Source: Plectosphaerella cucumerina
Lineage: Eukaryota > Ascomycota > Sordariomycetes > Glomerellales > Plectosphaerellaceae
Direction: 5' to 3'
DNA length: 64,000 nucleotides
Assembly: GCA_020746995.1 (NCBI GenBank)
Contig: JAGPXD010000001.1
Coordinates: 6,138,001 to 6,202,000 of the forward strand
The notes below the pieces were generated by a model. That model searched no databases, was not told the DNA's origin, and saw nothing but the letters and a program-made list of their open reading frames with translations. Positions 52,991 to 62,956 of the stretch are shown here, one piece after another (positions within the stretch are counted from its first letter, which is position 1; the number at the start of each line of letters is the position of its first letter). A program made the translations under genes and the position numbers.

Positions 52991-54502
52991 ATGCGACTGA
53001 GGCCAGCAACTATCTTCCGCAAGAGCAACCTTTCCCTCCTCCCCATCACCACCTCCCCCCGTCGCACCATGTCCTTCGCATCCCAGCCTTTCGTCCCAAC
53101 CCACCCCTCAGGGAAGACCATCAACCTTCTCCGAGGATGGCCGGCGCCCTCGCTGCTACCCCCCGATGCCCTCGCCGCCGCCATGGCCCGCGCCCTCGCG
53201 AACCCTGAGGTCACAGTCCCCGCCCTCCAGTACGGCCTAGACGCCGGCTTCCAGCCCCTTCGCGAGGCGCTCGCGTCCTGGACGTCCCGCTTCTTCGGCG
53301 CCGTCCCCGCCGACCCGTCCCGTGTCTGCATCACCGGCGGCGCGAGCCAGAGTATCGCCAACATTCTCGCCAGTTACACCGATCCATTGGTCACCCGCGC
53401 TATTTGGATGGTCGCGCCCTGTTATTTCCTCGCCTGTCCTATCTTTGAAGACGCTGGCTTTGGAGGCCGCCTCCGCGCCGTGAAGGAGGATGAGGAGGGC
53501 ATCGACGTCGCCGCGCTCGAGGCGGCACTTATCCGCGCGGACGAGCAGTGGGTGACGCCTCCTGGTGAACCGAAGCGCGCAGCACGCAGGAAACTCTACC
53601 GTCACGTCATCTACCTCGTCCCCACGACCGCCAACCCCTCGGGAAAGACTATGCCCCTCTCCCGGCGCGAAGACCTCGTCCGCCTCGCCCGGCGTCACGA
53701 CGCTCTCATAATCGCCGACGATGTCTACGACTTTCTCCAATGGCCACTCGGCGACCTCTCCTCCACCACCTCCGCCACCACCGCGCCCCTCCCCTTTCCC
53801 CCCACGGACCCAAACCTCCGCCTCCCTCGCCTCTCCGACGTCGACGTCCTCCTCGGCCCGGCCCCCGCGGACATCGACCCCCACGGCTTCGGCCACGCCA
53901 TCTCCAACGGCTCCTTCTCCAAGATCGTCGCTCCCGGCGTCCGCACCGGATGGGTAGAGGCCTCCCCCGCCTTCATCCACGGCCTCTCCCAGACGGGCGC
54001 AACATGCAGCGGCGGCGCCCCGAGCCATCTCTCCGCCGTCATGCTCTGGGAGCTCCTGCGAACAGGCGAGCTGGAGAGCCGCATCCGCGATATTCTCGTC
54101 CCCGCACTACGTGAGCGGCACCGTCGTGCTGTCGCTGCTATACGGCAGCATCTCGACCCCCTGGGCGCGCGGGCGAGAGAGTCGGCTCTTAACGGCAGGG
54201 AAGTCGCGGGCGGGTACTTTATCTGGATTACCCTGCCCGAGGGCGTCTCGGGCGCTGCCGTGGCGGAGCGCGCGAGAGAGGCTGAAGGGCTTGTTGTCGG
54301 CGCGGGGTCGAAGTTTGAAGTTGCCGGTGACGAGGACGCAGCGCGTTTTGACGATGCGTTGAGGATATGTTTCTCGTGGGAGGATGTTGATGACATTGTG
54401 CTCGGTATCGAGAGGTTGGCCAACGCCGTGCGCGATGTGCAGGATGGCAAGGTCGACCTGGCGAATCTCAAGGGCACGGGGGCGGTGTACAATGAGAAGT
54501 GA
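52991..54502 (+). CDS. PLP-dependent class I/II aminotransferase
   Basis: Single exon; 503 residues from ATG 52991. The frame is open upstream (ATG 52949), and a later start at 53069 (MSFASQPFVPTHPSGKTINL) aligns with cytosolic homologues. The intervening RLRPATIFRKSN segment is basic without acids and could be a mitochondrial presequence. PLP-fold landmarks: YGLDAGFQPLREALASW, VCITGGASQSIANILASYTD, YLVPTTANPSGKTMPLSRRE, IIADDVYDFLQWP, and NGSFSKIVAPGVRTGW with the Schiff-base Lys near residue 310. The last third has GGYFIWITLPEGVSG and LRICFSWEDVDDI. It is like the yeast Yer152c/2-aminoadipate-aminotransferase-like group; amino donor is not predictable. Confidence 0.85.
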   Translation: MRLRPATIFRKSNLSLLPITTSPRRTMSFASQPFVPTHPSGKTINLLRGWPAPSLLPPDALAAAMARALANPEVTVPALQYGLDAGFQPLREALASWTSRFFGAVPADPSRVCITGGASQSIANILASYTDPLVTRAIWMVAPCYFLACPIFEDAGFGGRLRAVKEDEEGIDVAALEAALIRADEQWVTPPGEPKRAARRKLYRHVIYLVPTTANPSGKTMPLSRREDLVRLARRHDALIIADDVYDFLQWPLGDLSSTTSATTAPLPFPPTDPNLRLPRLSDVDVLLGPAPADIDPHGFGHAISNGSFSKIVAPGVRTGWVEASPAFIHGLSQTGATCSGGAPSHLSAVMLWELLRTGELESRIRDILVPALRERHRRAVAAIRQHLDPLGARARESALNGREVAGGYFIWITLPEGVSGAAVAERAREAEGLVVGAGSKFEVAGDEDAARFDDALRICFSWEDVDDIVLGIERLANAVRDVQDGKVDLANLKGTGAVYNEK

Positions 54503-54608
54503 GTGTGGTGCAGTTGCATTTTCCGCTGCTATAGAATAGAGAAAAGGGGTATCATCGTTTGCCATTTTTTTGTCCTTCCGTACGCCCGCCATCCATCTTC
54601 CAAAATAT

Positions 54609-56195
54609 CTACCACGCCCAGGTCCTGCTCGACGCCGTGAAGACGGGCGGCTTCCATTGAATGCGCGACGCGTCGATAAGGCGCCGTTTCTTCAGCTTCT
54701 GCTTCTCCCGCTGCTGCATGAGCTTCTCGGGGATGATGATCTTATGCTCACCGCGGTGGTAGATCTGCATGCGCAGGGCGCCGAGGGTGTGCTCCACGTC
54801 CTGCGTCGTCATGGCCAGCTGTGTGGAGATGGTCTCGATGGTGATCTTCTCGTCGCGCTCGTGGTACTGCACGAGCAGGTCGAGGATGTTCTCGCCCCAG
54901 AACTGGCGATAACTGAGCAACCCCAGATCCGACAGGGGCTTCTCGGGCGAGCCGAGGCGGCCCTCGATGCGGGTGAGCTCGTAGGAGAACTGGATCAGCA
55001 GGCGACCGAAGCCCTTGCGTTGGTATTGCGGCAAGGTCAGGATACAGGCCACGTTGTAGCCGTCCGCGCTCTCCTTCTCTTTGGAGAAGTATCCGACGAG
55101 GTGGAAGCCCTTTTCGTCACGGATGGTCATGACGTAGAAGAGGAAGGGATCGACATCGTAGTAGAGCGTCTTGTGGTCCAGGAACATCTTGGACAGCAGG
55201 CAGAGGTTGCGACACCACGTGCGCTGGCGGCGCCCGTCGATCTCGAAAAAGGACGTCGTCTCGTCTCGGTAGATTTCGTTGCCCGGCGGGTGCTGCAGCG
55301 TGCACTTCATGCGGTGGCGCGAAAAGGCCTTGAGGTCACCGTAGTAGCCCAGGCAGAACTCGCAGATGAACATGACGTCCTCCTGGCCGAAGACCTCGGG
55401 GTAGGGCGAAAAGTACCACGGGAACAGGTCGTACTTGCCAAACTGCACCTTTGAGATGTTGCGGATGCGCGAGATCTCGGCCGGGTTCTGCGTCATGCTG
55501 CCGTGCGTGCGCAGCTTCTCGATCTCGGCCTCGCGGCTGAAGCCGTTGAGCTCGGCTGCCGCAGCGTCCACTGCTGCAGCCGCCGCGCCTTCGCCGCCGT
55601 CGATGTCCATCTCGTCCCCTCCCGCCGCGGGCGTCATAGACCCGTCGCCCATCGGGGTTTGCGCCTGGCTTTCGTCTGCCGGCGTGGACTTTGGCGGCTG
55701 ACCCTCGACAAACTCGCTCCACGGATGCGGCGTGTTGACCTCGGAGGCTGAAGTGACCGACTGCTCCCTCTTTCCAGGCCGCTTCTGGGCCTTCTTAGGC
55801 TGCGTCTTTTTCGAGGTCGATGTCGATGCCTTCTTATTCTTCGAATCTTTGGGCTTCTCCTTCTCGGCGCTCGGCCACTCGACGTCCTGGGTGAAGTCGA
55901 TCCTCGCAAGGGGCACCCATTCGTCGAGACGCTTGTTGAAGTTGTCAAAGTTGCAGTAGAATTGTCGGCCGCTCTTCGTCTCCTTGATCGACAGGATCTC
56001 GGCGCGCCGCGGCACGCCGTCCTTGTTCACCATCGCGATGCATCCTACTCTGGTGGGAGGCGCGTGTAAGTCAATGCGACCGGGGGCACAGAGGAGAGGG
56101 GGGGCCTACTTGATTGTTTCTGGCGTCGCCTTGCCCTTCTGGCGAGGCCCGTCGGATCCGACAGTGGCCTCGCCATTCCCAGAGTGTTGCGCCAT
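54609..56195 (-). CDS. esa1: MYST histone acetyltransferase ESA1 (NuA4 catalytic subunit)
   Basis: Exons 56195-56110 and 56049-54609 give 508 residues; the 60-bp intron has a GTAGGC donor and CCACCAG acceptor, joining TIK to VGCIAMVNKDGVPRRAEILS. The chromo-barrel follows (FYCNFDNFNKRLDEWVPLAR). An Ala/Glu-rich linker with a basic KKTQPKKAQKRPGKR patch leads to the MYST domain. The C2HC finger is CEFCLGYYGDLKAFSRHRMK-C. Catalytic features are CILTLPQYQRKGFGRLLI with the active-site Cys and acetyl-CoA loop, and the Glu of GSPEKPLSDLG. It acetylates H4/H2A tails in NuA4. It lies tail-to-tail with the aminotransferase (106 bp between stops). Confidence 0.96.
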
Positions 56196-56918
56196 AATGA
56201 AATCGATGGATTCGCGACAAAATTTGATGGCTTTGTCACTGACAAGATTTGGTTCGTCCAGTCCGATTGTCGCGAAGATCATAGCGGCATGCCCGCGGTG
56301 GCGCAGACCGGATGCGCGTGGCTGACTAATCACATGTCGTGGCTGGAGGACAGAAGACGGATGAGATGCTGCAGGATGCAATCGATTAATCCAACGTCCA
56401 GCGACGCGACTTTTCATCAAAGCACGATCTCGTCGTTTCATCCGCTCGAGGTCTACAGAAGACTAGTCTCAAGCTACCAGGACGCCGCTTCAAGTCAAAG
56501 CCACAGCAACATCACAGTCGACGGACCAGGGACGCTGTAAGACATGTACAGTGATCTAAAGCAATTCCTAAACCCCTTCCTGATGCAAAGCTTGCTGTAT
56601 GCCGCATGGCCCGCCCGTCGAGGTATCGAGTTCCCCTTCCAACGCCATACGACCATGACATGAGACCTTCCTAGCCTGAACAGCCGGCAATTTCGCCCCC
56701 AACGCAAACGGGAAAGCAAACCCGCGCCTCAATCCATCCGAAAGTGAATAGTAGTCCTCAAACGCCCGAATTCCTCAAAGAAAAGGTCGCGCCCGTTTCT
56801 TCCAGGCGTGGGTGCTGCGCCCAGCAGTCCCGGACGAAAAAACTTCATCGGGGTGGGCCGTCATCTGCCAAGCCGAAAAGAGCCTGACACGGCGAGTCGA
56901 GACGACGCTTCAATTGGA
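56196..56918. other. ESA1 upstream region and RSC1-type gene 3' flank
   Basis: 723 bp. The minus frame is open upstream of the ESA1 ATG to 56441 without protein-like composition. Nothing else is seen. Confidence 0.5.
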
Positions 56919-59900
56919 CTACACGCCGGCGATCCTGGAGGGCGACACGCCCAGCTGCTTGAACAGACGCTCCGTCTCCTTGGTGTGGCTGGCGGTCCAG
57001 ACCTTGATTCCGGCGACGACGGTGTCGACGAGGCGGTTGATCTCGTCCTCGCGCTCCTGACCCTCGGGCATGTTGGCGGCGCGCCGGAGCTCCGCGAGCT
57101 TCTTCTGGGCGTTGATCTCGTCGCGCCGCTGCTGCTTGCGGGCGAGGTACTTTTCGCGGTTGGCCAGGTAGCGGGCGCTGTGGCCGAGACCCTCGCTCTC
57201 GTGGCTGAGGCCGCTGCTGGGCGCCGCGTCGGGCGGCTGGGTGAAGAGGATAACCTTGCCGAGCTCGTCCGTGTGGAAGCGATCCCTGATCTCGGCGGGG
57301 ATGGCGTCGTTGGCCTGGTCGGCCAGGGTGTAGACCTCGGGGCCTCGGAAGACGTTTGCCTGCGGCGCGACGTTGCCGACGGGTGTCGATGCCATCGTGT
57401 TCCGGCCGGCGTTGATGTTCATGCGAGGATCGAAGTTGGGTTGAGCAGGGTTTGCGCCATGGGAATGCATGTGTTGCTGTGGGGCGATCCCGACAGGGGT
57501 CTGTGCATACATCTGCTGGTGGTGCTGCTGCGGCGCCTGGTGATGCGGCGGCTGCTGCTGAGGCGGCATCTGCTGATGCTGCTGCTGGTACGGCTGCATC
57601 ATGTGTTGCTGCTGCTGTTGAGGCGACGCCTGGTACGGGGGCGGCTGGGCCTGGAAAGGCTGCTGGTAGCCTGGCTGCTGCATCGGCTGTAGACGCTGTT
57701 GGTTGTAGTAGGGGCCGGGAGGCCGGGGCTGCATCTGCTGAATGTTGATCTGCTGCTGCGGATGAGCGGGAATCGAATGGTGAGCGACTGGCGAGGCCGA
57801 GGCATAGCCCTGCTGCTGCTGGTAAGGCCCAGGCGAGGGTGACGGGCCGCCATGAGGCATCTGGCCGGGCATTCCGACGTAAGAGCGAGCCGGCGACTGG
57901 CTCATCATCAGCTCGTTGGGACGGCCTCCCTGGTGGAATGATTGACGGCGAGAAGGATCAGCAAAGTAGGGCGTATTTGCGACCGGTTGCGCGTGATGCG
58001 TAGGAGGAGGAGAGTCCTACGAGTGGGTTGTAAGTCAGCGAGCGAATCGATAAACAAGGCGTGTAAGAGGAAACGCGTCCTGCACGTGACGGGTGTCTAC
58101 AGCAAGTGGGAATATGAAAGGGCGACAGGCTGCCGCCGTGCGAGACTGGGAATAAGCCTGGCGGGCAAATGCTCAGGGGGCACGGCTCAGGGGGGATCAG
58201 CGGGAGGAAACCAGCAGCTCAGGCGAGGTCCCCCTGCACCACGGGTGCTGCAACAAAAAGACAAACGGAAATAGCCTGATTTGGTGATAAACAGGGACAA
58301 ATTTCCGTCCGATATCGTGGCAGCATAGGCCTAGGACTTGAGCCATCTCGCAAAGACGGAAAGCCCAAGCAGCCAAGACACAGGCGGGAAAGGGGCGCAA
58401 ACAGCATAAACACAAAACACACGCAGTCCGAGGCAAAGCCCCTTGAAATGCTTACTTTAGGGTCCCGAGGGCGGCGGTGGGCAGCCCCTACGATGGGAGG
58501 GGAATGCTTGTCTCCCCAGGTCGGCTTCGGCAGCTCGCTCGTCTCGGTGGCGTCTGAACGGACGAGGTGCTTGATAGGGCTCGGCACCTTTGCGTTGCTG
58601 AGTGGTACGGGGAACAAGTCCATCTCGTAGTCCTTGCTACGGACCTCGTCGGGCACGCAGCTGGCCCACGTCTTGATCTTGCGGAAGCACCGCTGGTCCT
58701 CGTTGTAGCGCGACTCGCAGACGTAGACGCTCTTGTTGGGGGGGAAACCGCGCGGGCGGCCCTTGAAGAAGCGCGTGTGGAACATGACGAAGCACTTTTC
58801 GATGACGCTCTCGATGGGGTGGTCGCGATACTGGCCAGACTTTGCGACCTCGTGCTCGTAAAAGTGCTTGTCGAACCGATGCACCGTCTGCTCTGGGTGA
58901 TAGTACCAGCATGCGTTGATCATGCGCTTACCGTCGCGGTCTTGCCACGTGCGGAAGATCTGGGCAACGATTGGTTTGTTGTCGGGGTTTCCGTTCTTAA
59001 TATGAACCCAGTCTCCTAGAAGGGTGTCAGTGAGATGCACAACAAGGATGGCGGTGCGGAGGACTGCTCACCAACTTGGTACTTCTCGGCGCGGTGCCAA
59101 ATCTCTGACAGCGGCAGCTTCCCATCGTCGTCCCGGAAGTCGTCATCGGGGCGGGCCTTTTGCTCGGCGACAAGACGACGCGCCTCAGTCTGCAGCCGGA
59201 CGGCGTTCTCGAAAATCTCACTGCCGTCCTCATTGAACTGCTGGGCGTTGTTAAACATAAGATCCAGGTCGAGAAGCGCGTGGTCAACAGAGTTGTACTG
59301 CTTCCGCTTCATCTTGCGCTTGATCCCCTCAATGGCGATGGGATGCTGGATCGTGTCGTAGTACTCGGGGTACTCGGTCTTGTCGGGTAGCTTCTCAAAG
59401 TCTGTGATGATGAGGTCACCGTCTTCATCCTTGACCTTGCGCAGTCCCCTGAGCACAGCGTCGATGCGCGCCTCAGTCGGGGTCAGGAGCTTGGGCGGAC
59501 GGCCCCTCTTCCTATAGGGGTCGTCGTCGGCCTTGGCAGTATGTCTGCCCTTGCGGGAGCGGCGACGGCGGCCCTCATCGTCAGAGTCGTCCTCGTCTTC
59601 TTCCTCTTCCTCCTCTTCCTCCTCGTCATCTTCCTCTTCGTCATCCTCGCCAGCCTCAGGCTCGGGGGACTCGTCGGCTGGGGGCAGCTCGCCAAGATCG
59701 GGAAGTACGGCGTCCTCGGGCTTGATGGTGCCCTTAGCAACAAGCTTGGCGAGTTCTTCCTTGAAGACGACGCGTAGGCGGACGGCGGCGCCGAAGATGG
59801 GTGCTGAGGGGCGGTTGTACACCTGGGCGTTATGGCAGATTTGGGCAACGTCGCGGACGAACTCGGGGAAGCCGGTGTAAAGTTTCTTCTGGAGCTTGTG

Positions 59901-60391
59901 CTGCCAAGGTGTTAGGAAGACGTTGAAAGGGTCATGAAGCAGGTATGACTTGCCCTGACCGTGCTGAATGCGACGGGTGTATCGATGACGGCGAAGTAGT
60001 CGGGGAGGACGCGCTTATTTGGGATGCGCTGGAAGCCGCTGGCCAGCTCTTCGCCGCTGCAGTGTGGTAGAGTTGTCAGCTTCCAAGAATGATCGAGCAG
60101 ACTGGAGCGCAGGGAAACTTACTTCTCCTGGTAGGACGACAGGAACGTCTGCAGCTTGTCGATGAGCTGCGCAAAGTTGGCCGGGTCGTCGTCGTCCATG
60201 TCGGCGTCGGCATCTTCGTCGTCCTCATCGCCATCAGCGTCGCCGTCGGCATCCTCGCCATCGAGATCGGGCTCGCCGTCGGCATCCTCCTCCTCGTCGC
60301 GGGCGTCCTTCATATCGACGTCCTCGGCCTTGTTGACCTTGGCCTCGATGGAGTCGCGAACGTCGGTCGCGTTGCTGCGCGTTCCCGCCAT
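56919..60391 (-). CDS. RSC1/RSC2-type chromatin remodelling subunit (two bromodomains, BAH)
   Basis: Five exons (60391-60123, 60056-59954, 59900-59072, 59015-58456, 58016-56919) join in frame to 952 residues. The acidic N-terminus (about 90 residues) precedes bromodomain 1: KRVLPDYFAVIDTPVAFSTV, then RDVAQICHNAQVYNRPSAPI. A very acidic run and an AT-hook-like KRGRPPK come next. Bromodomain 2 is EYPEYYDTIQHPIAIEGIKR with DLDLMFNNAQQFNEDGSEIF. The BAH domain spans GDWVHIKNGNPDNKPIVAQI to VYVCESRYNEDQRCFRKIK. The C-terminal 366 residues are Gln/Pro-rich, with ordered helices in the last 100. This order defines Rsc1/Rsc2 of the RSC remodeller. Intron 2 is best read with a GC donor (AGG-GCAAGT); intron 4 is unusually long (439 bp). 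Confidence 0.92.
57470..57850 (-). repeat. Gln-rich low-complexity tract of the RSC1-type CDS
   Basis: CAG/CAA-rich sequence encodes repeated runs of Gln with Pro and His (for example QQQQHMMQPYQQQHQQMPPQ). Such tracts are common in chromatin regulators and are prone to length change. Confidence 0.8.
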
Positions 60392-61688
60392 GGTCGCGGT
60401 CGACTGAAGCGTCGCAAGCGGGAGCGAAGGGGTGGGTAAATCTCAGCAGGTGGGTGAGAACAGGCCTCTTGTCAGGAAAGCCCCAATTGGCCAGTGGTGC
60501 CTGGGCAATGAGGCGTGGCGCGAAGGGTGTCGGTGGTGGTGATGGGGTCCTTTCGGAACTGGAAGGGCGGCGGACTTCTGCGCGACTCAAGTGGGTTCAT
60601 CTCTTGGAGGAGGTCCAGACGCCCCGGGCAAGCCAGGCCCCGACGTGGAGGAGCGCCGCAAGGGTGTAGCGGGTGCTGCGCACGTGCCACAGTAGTCGTG
60701 CGATTGAGAATGTACCTCATCACGGTGTTTCAGTGGGGAGATACATGCCATGAACATCCCGTCCACCTCAATGTCGCCAGGAACAGGCAGGGTTCCGGGC
60801 ATCAAGCACTAAAACTCCGAATGGATTCAATGGAGTAAAGCTTCTGGCTCGGTTGATCAGCTTGGGCTTCGGCTGGTATGCTTATCATCATGTCCCTCTC
60901 GAGCTTCCAGTTCATTAGAGAGCAGAACGGTAGGTAGAGGTTGCTTGATGTTGGCCATGATCTCAACTCAGAACGAGACATGCATCGTTCGAACTTCTAG
61001 GCCTTTACACCCGAAGTGTGGACTAACATGTCTAACAGCCTACTCGTTGCATTCAACGGGCATTCAACCTCATGTTGTTGCTGTTCCAATACCTGAGGTA
61101 GATCAGCAATTCTAGTTCCAGGTTACAAACTTACAAAGAGTCAATATTCAGACATACCTTCACTGCGTATGTAGCTTCCACGTTCATACCAAATCGCTGA
61201 TTCTGCGCACCTATGTGACGGTAGTCTGCCCCTGTAGCTGACTTGAGGATGTGAGGGGCGCGTCGGAGCCGCGACGGGAAGCTAGCAGTGTAGCCTTTCA
61301 AGTCTCGGTACGTCAGAACCCCACCAGAGCTAAGACAGCCGCGCCTGCAGACCAGCGGATCCGAGTATCGGTACATCAACCTCCGACGGATTAGAAGGGG
61401 CGAACCTTACGTCTCGAAGCTTCCAATTCAAGTTGCACTTTCCTCGGGCAACATCAACGACTTCAACCAAACTTGCTGTTTGAAACCAAACAAGATCCAT
61501 CTCTCTAGTTTGCTCGTCTGCCTGACCATCTGCAACCTCAATTCTCACGCCTGCCGTCTGCACTGTTCAACGTTACCTCGTTTCCGCCGCCCGAGCAAGC
61601 GTCGTTTTGGGCACCATCGACTCATCCTCGTCTCCTGCCTCACTCGCCTCCTGCTTCAACCACCCCACAAACCAGCAAACACAACATC
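60392..61688. promoter_or_regulatory. Divergent promoter region RSC1-type gene/OTU1
   Basis: 1.3 kb between divergent starts. 60840-61160 is AT-richer; 61440-61688 is a pyrimidine-rich leader before OTU1. Short frames on both strands have no motif. Confidence 0.5.
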
Positions 61689-62853
61689 ATGAGAGCACGG
61701 TATAAAGGCCCTGCCGGCACCGGCGTTTTGTCTCTCGAAGACGATGCCACAGTTGGACAGCTCTTCGACCTCATCAGAGAACAGTCTGGCATCAGCGCCT
61801 TCACACTCAAGTACGGCTGGCCGCTCAAGACTCTGGACCAGAGCCAGAAGGGAGACATCGCCAAATCGCTCGGCCTCAACGGCGAGACATTCACCATTGT
61901 CCCGGACGAAGCTTCCCTCCCGCCACCGGCGCCCGCCCCAACCGCCGCATCCTCCTCATCAGCCAAACCCGGGCCCCCCGCCGCCTCATCCAGCATGTGG
62001 GGAGACCCCTCGCCGCCGCGCCAGGGCCCCGAGAGCGTGAGCCTGCCCTGGCCAGAGAGAAACGGCACCCTTCGTAAGTCTCTCCACCTCTTGTCAAAGA
62101 ATCTAGCTCACATATCCAGTACTCCGGGTAATGCCCGATGACAACAGCTGCCTTTTCACCGCCTTTGGTGGCGTTCTGCCAGACCAGCCAACGGCCGCTA
62201 CGATGCGCAAGCTGGTTGCCGATCACATCCTCGCTCATCCCGACGTGTACACTGAGGTCGTTCTCGCTGCTCCGCCGCATGAATACGCCCGCAAGATCCA
62301 GGGGAAGGACCGCTGGGGCGGCGCCATCGAGCTGTCCATCTTCTCCGAAATCTACGACATGGAGATCGTCACCATCGACGTCAAGCAGCAGCGCGCCTAC
62401 TATCTTGGCGAAAACAAGAAGCAGCGCTGCATTCTAGTCTACTCGGGCATCCACTACGACCGTGTCGGCCTGAGCCCGACCGAGCCGCCTCACACCAGCA
62501 GCGACTTGCCACCCGAGGTGGACCAGACCTCCTGGGCTACAGATGACCAGGCCGTCGTCAACCGTGCCCTAGAGCTCGCCGCAATTCTGAACAAGATGCA
62601 CTACTACACCGACCCTGCTGAGATCCTCCTCCGCTGCAACGCCTTTGGCTGCGAGTGGATCGGCAGTGGCGAGCGCGCCGGCGCCCTCCACGCTCAGTCA
62701 ACGGGCCACACTGACCTCGAGGAGATCAAGGACGACCAGCTGCTCCGCTGCAACACTCCTGGCTGCGACTGGCTTGGCACCGGTGAGAAGGCCGCTAAGC
62801 AGCACAAGAGCGACTCGGGACACACGTCGCTGTCGGAGATCAAGGACAGTTAG
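61689..62853 (+). CDS. otu1: Ubiquitin thioesterase OTU1 (YOD1) with two C-terminal zinc fingers
   Basis: Deubiquitinase that works with Cdc48/p97 in ERAD. Exons 61689-62073 and 62120-62853 encode 372 residues; the intron runs GTAAGT to ATCCAG. The N-terminal UBX-like domain (MRARYKGPAGTGVLSLEDDA, GQLFDLIREQSGI, LKYGWPLKTLD) is the Cdc48-binding part. A Pro/Ala/Ser linker leads to the OTU domain, with VMPDDNSCLFTAFGG holding catalytic Asp and Cys near 136 and 139, WGGAIELSIFSEIYDMEI, and the catalytic His in SGIHYDRVGL near 240. Two similar C2H2-type fingers end the protein: LLRCNAFGCEWIG...H...GH near 300 and LLRCNTPGCDWLG...H...GH near 336. As I recall yeast Otu1 and human YOD1, each has a single finger. 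Confidence 0.94.
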
Positions 62854-62956
62854 ATACGCCGCCTTGCGTCACGACTTGGATGATCTTCAACATGCATGAG
62901 CTTCAACTATCAACTAGAAAATGACAATGATACCACGATCCCCTTCTCCTAAACCC

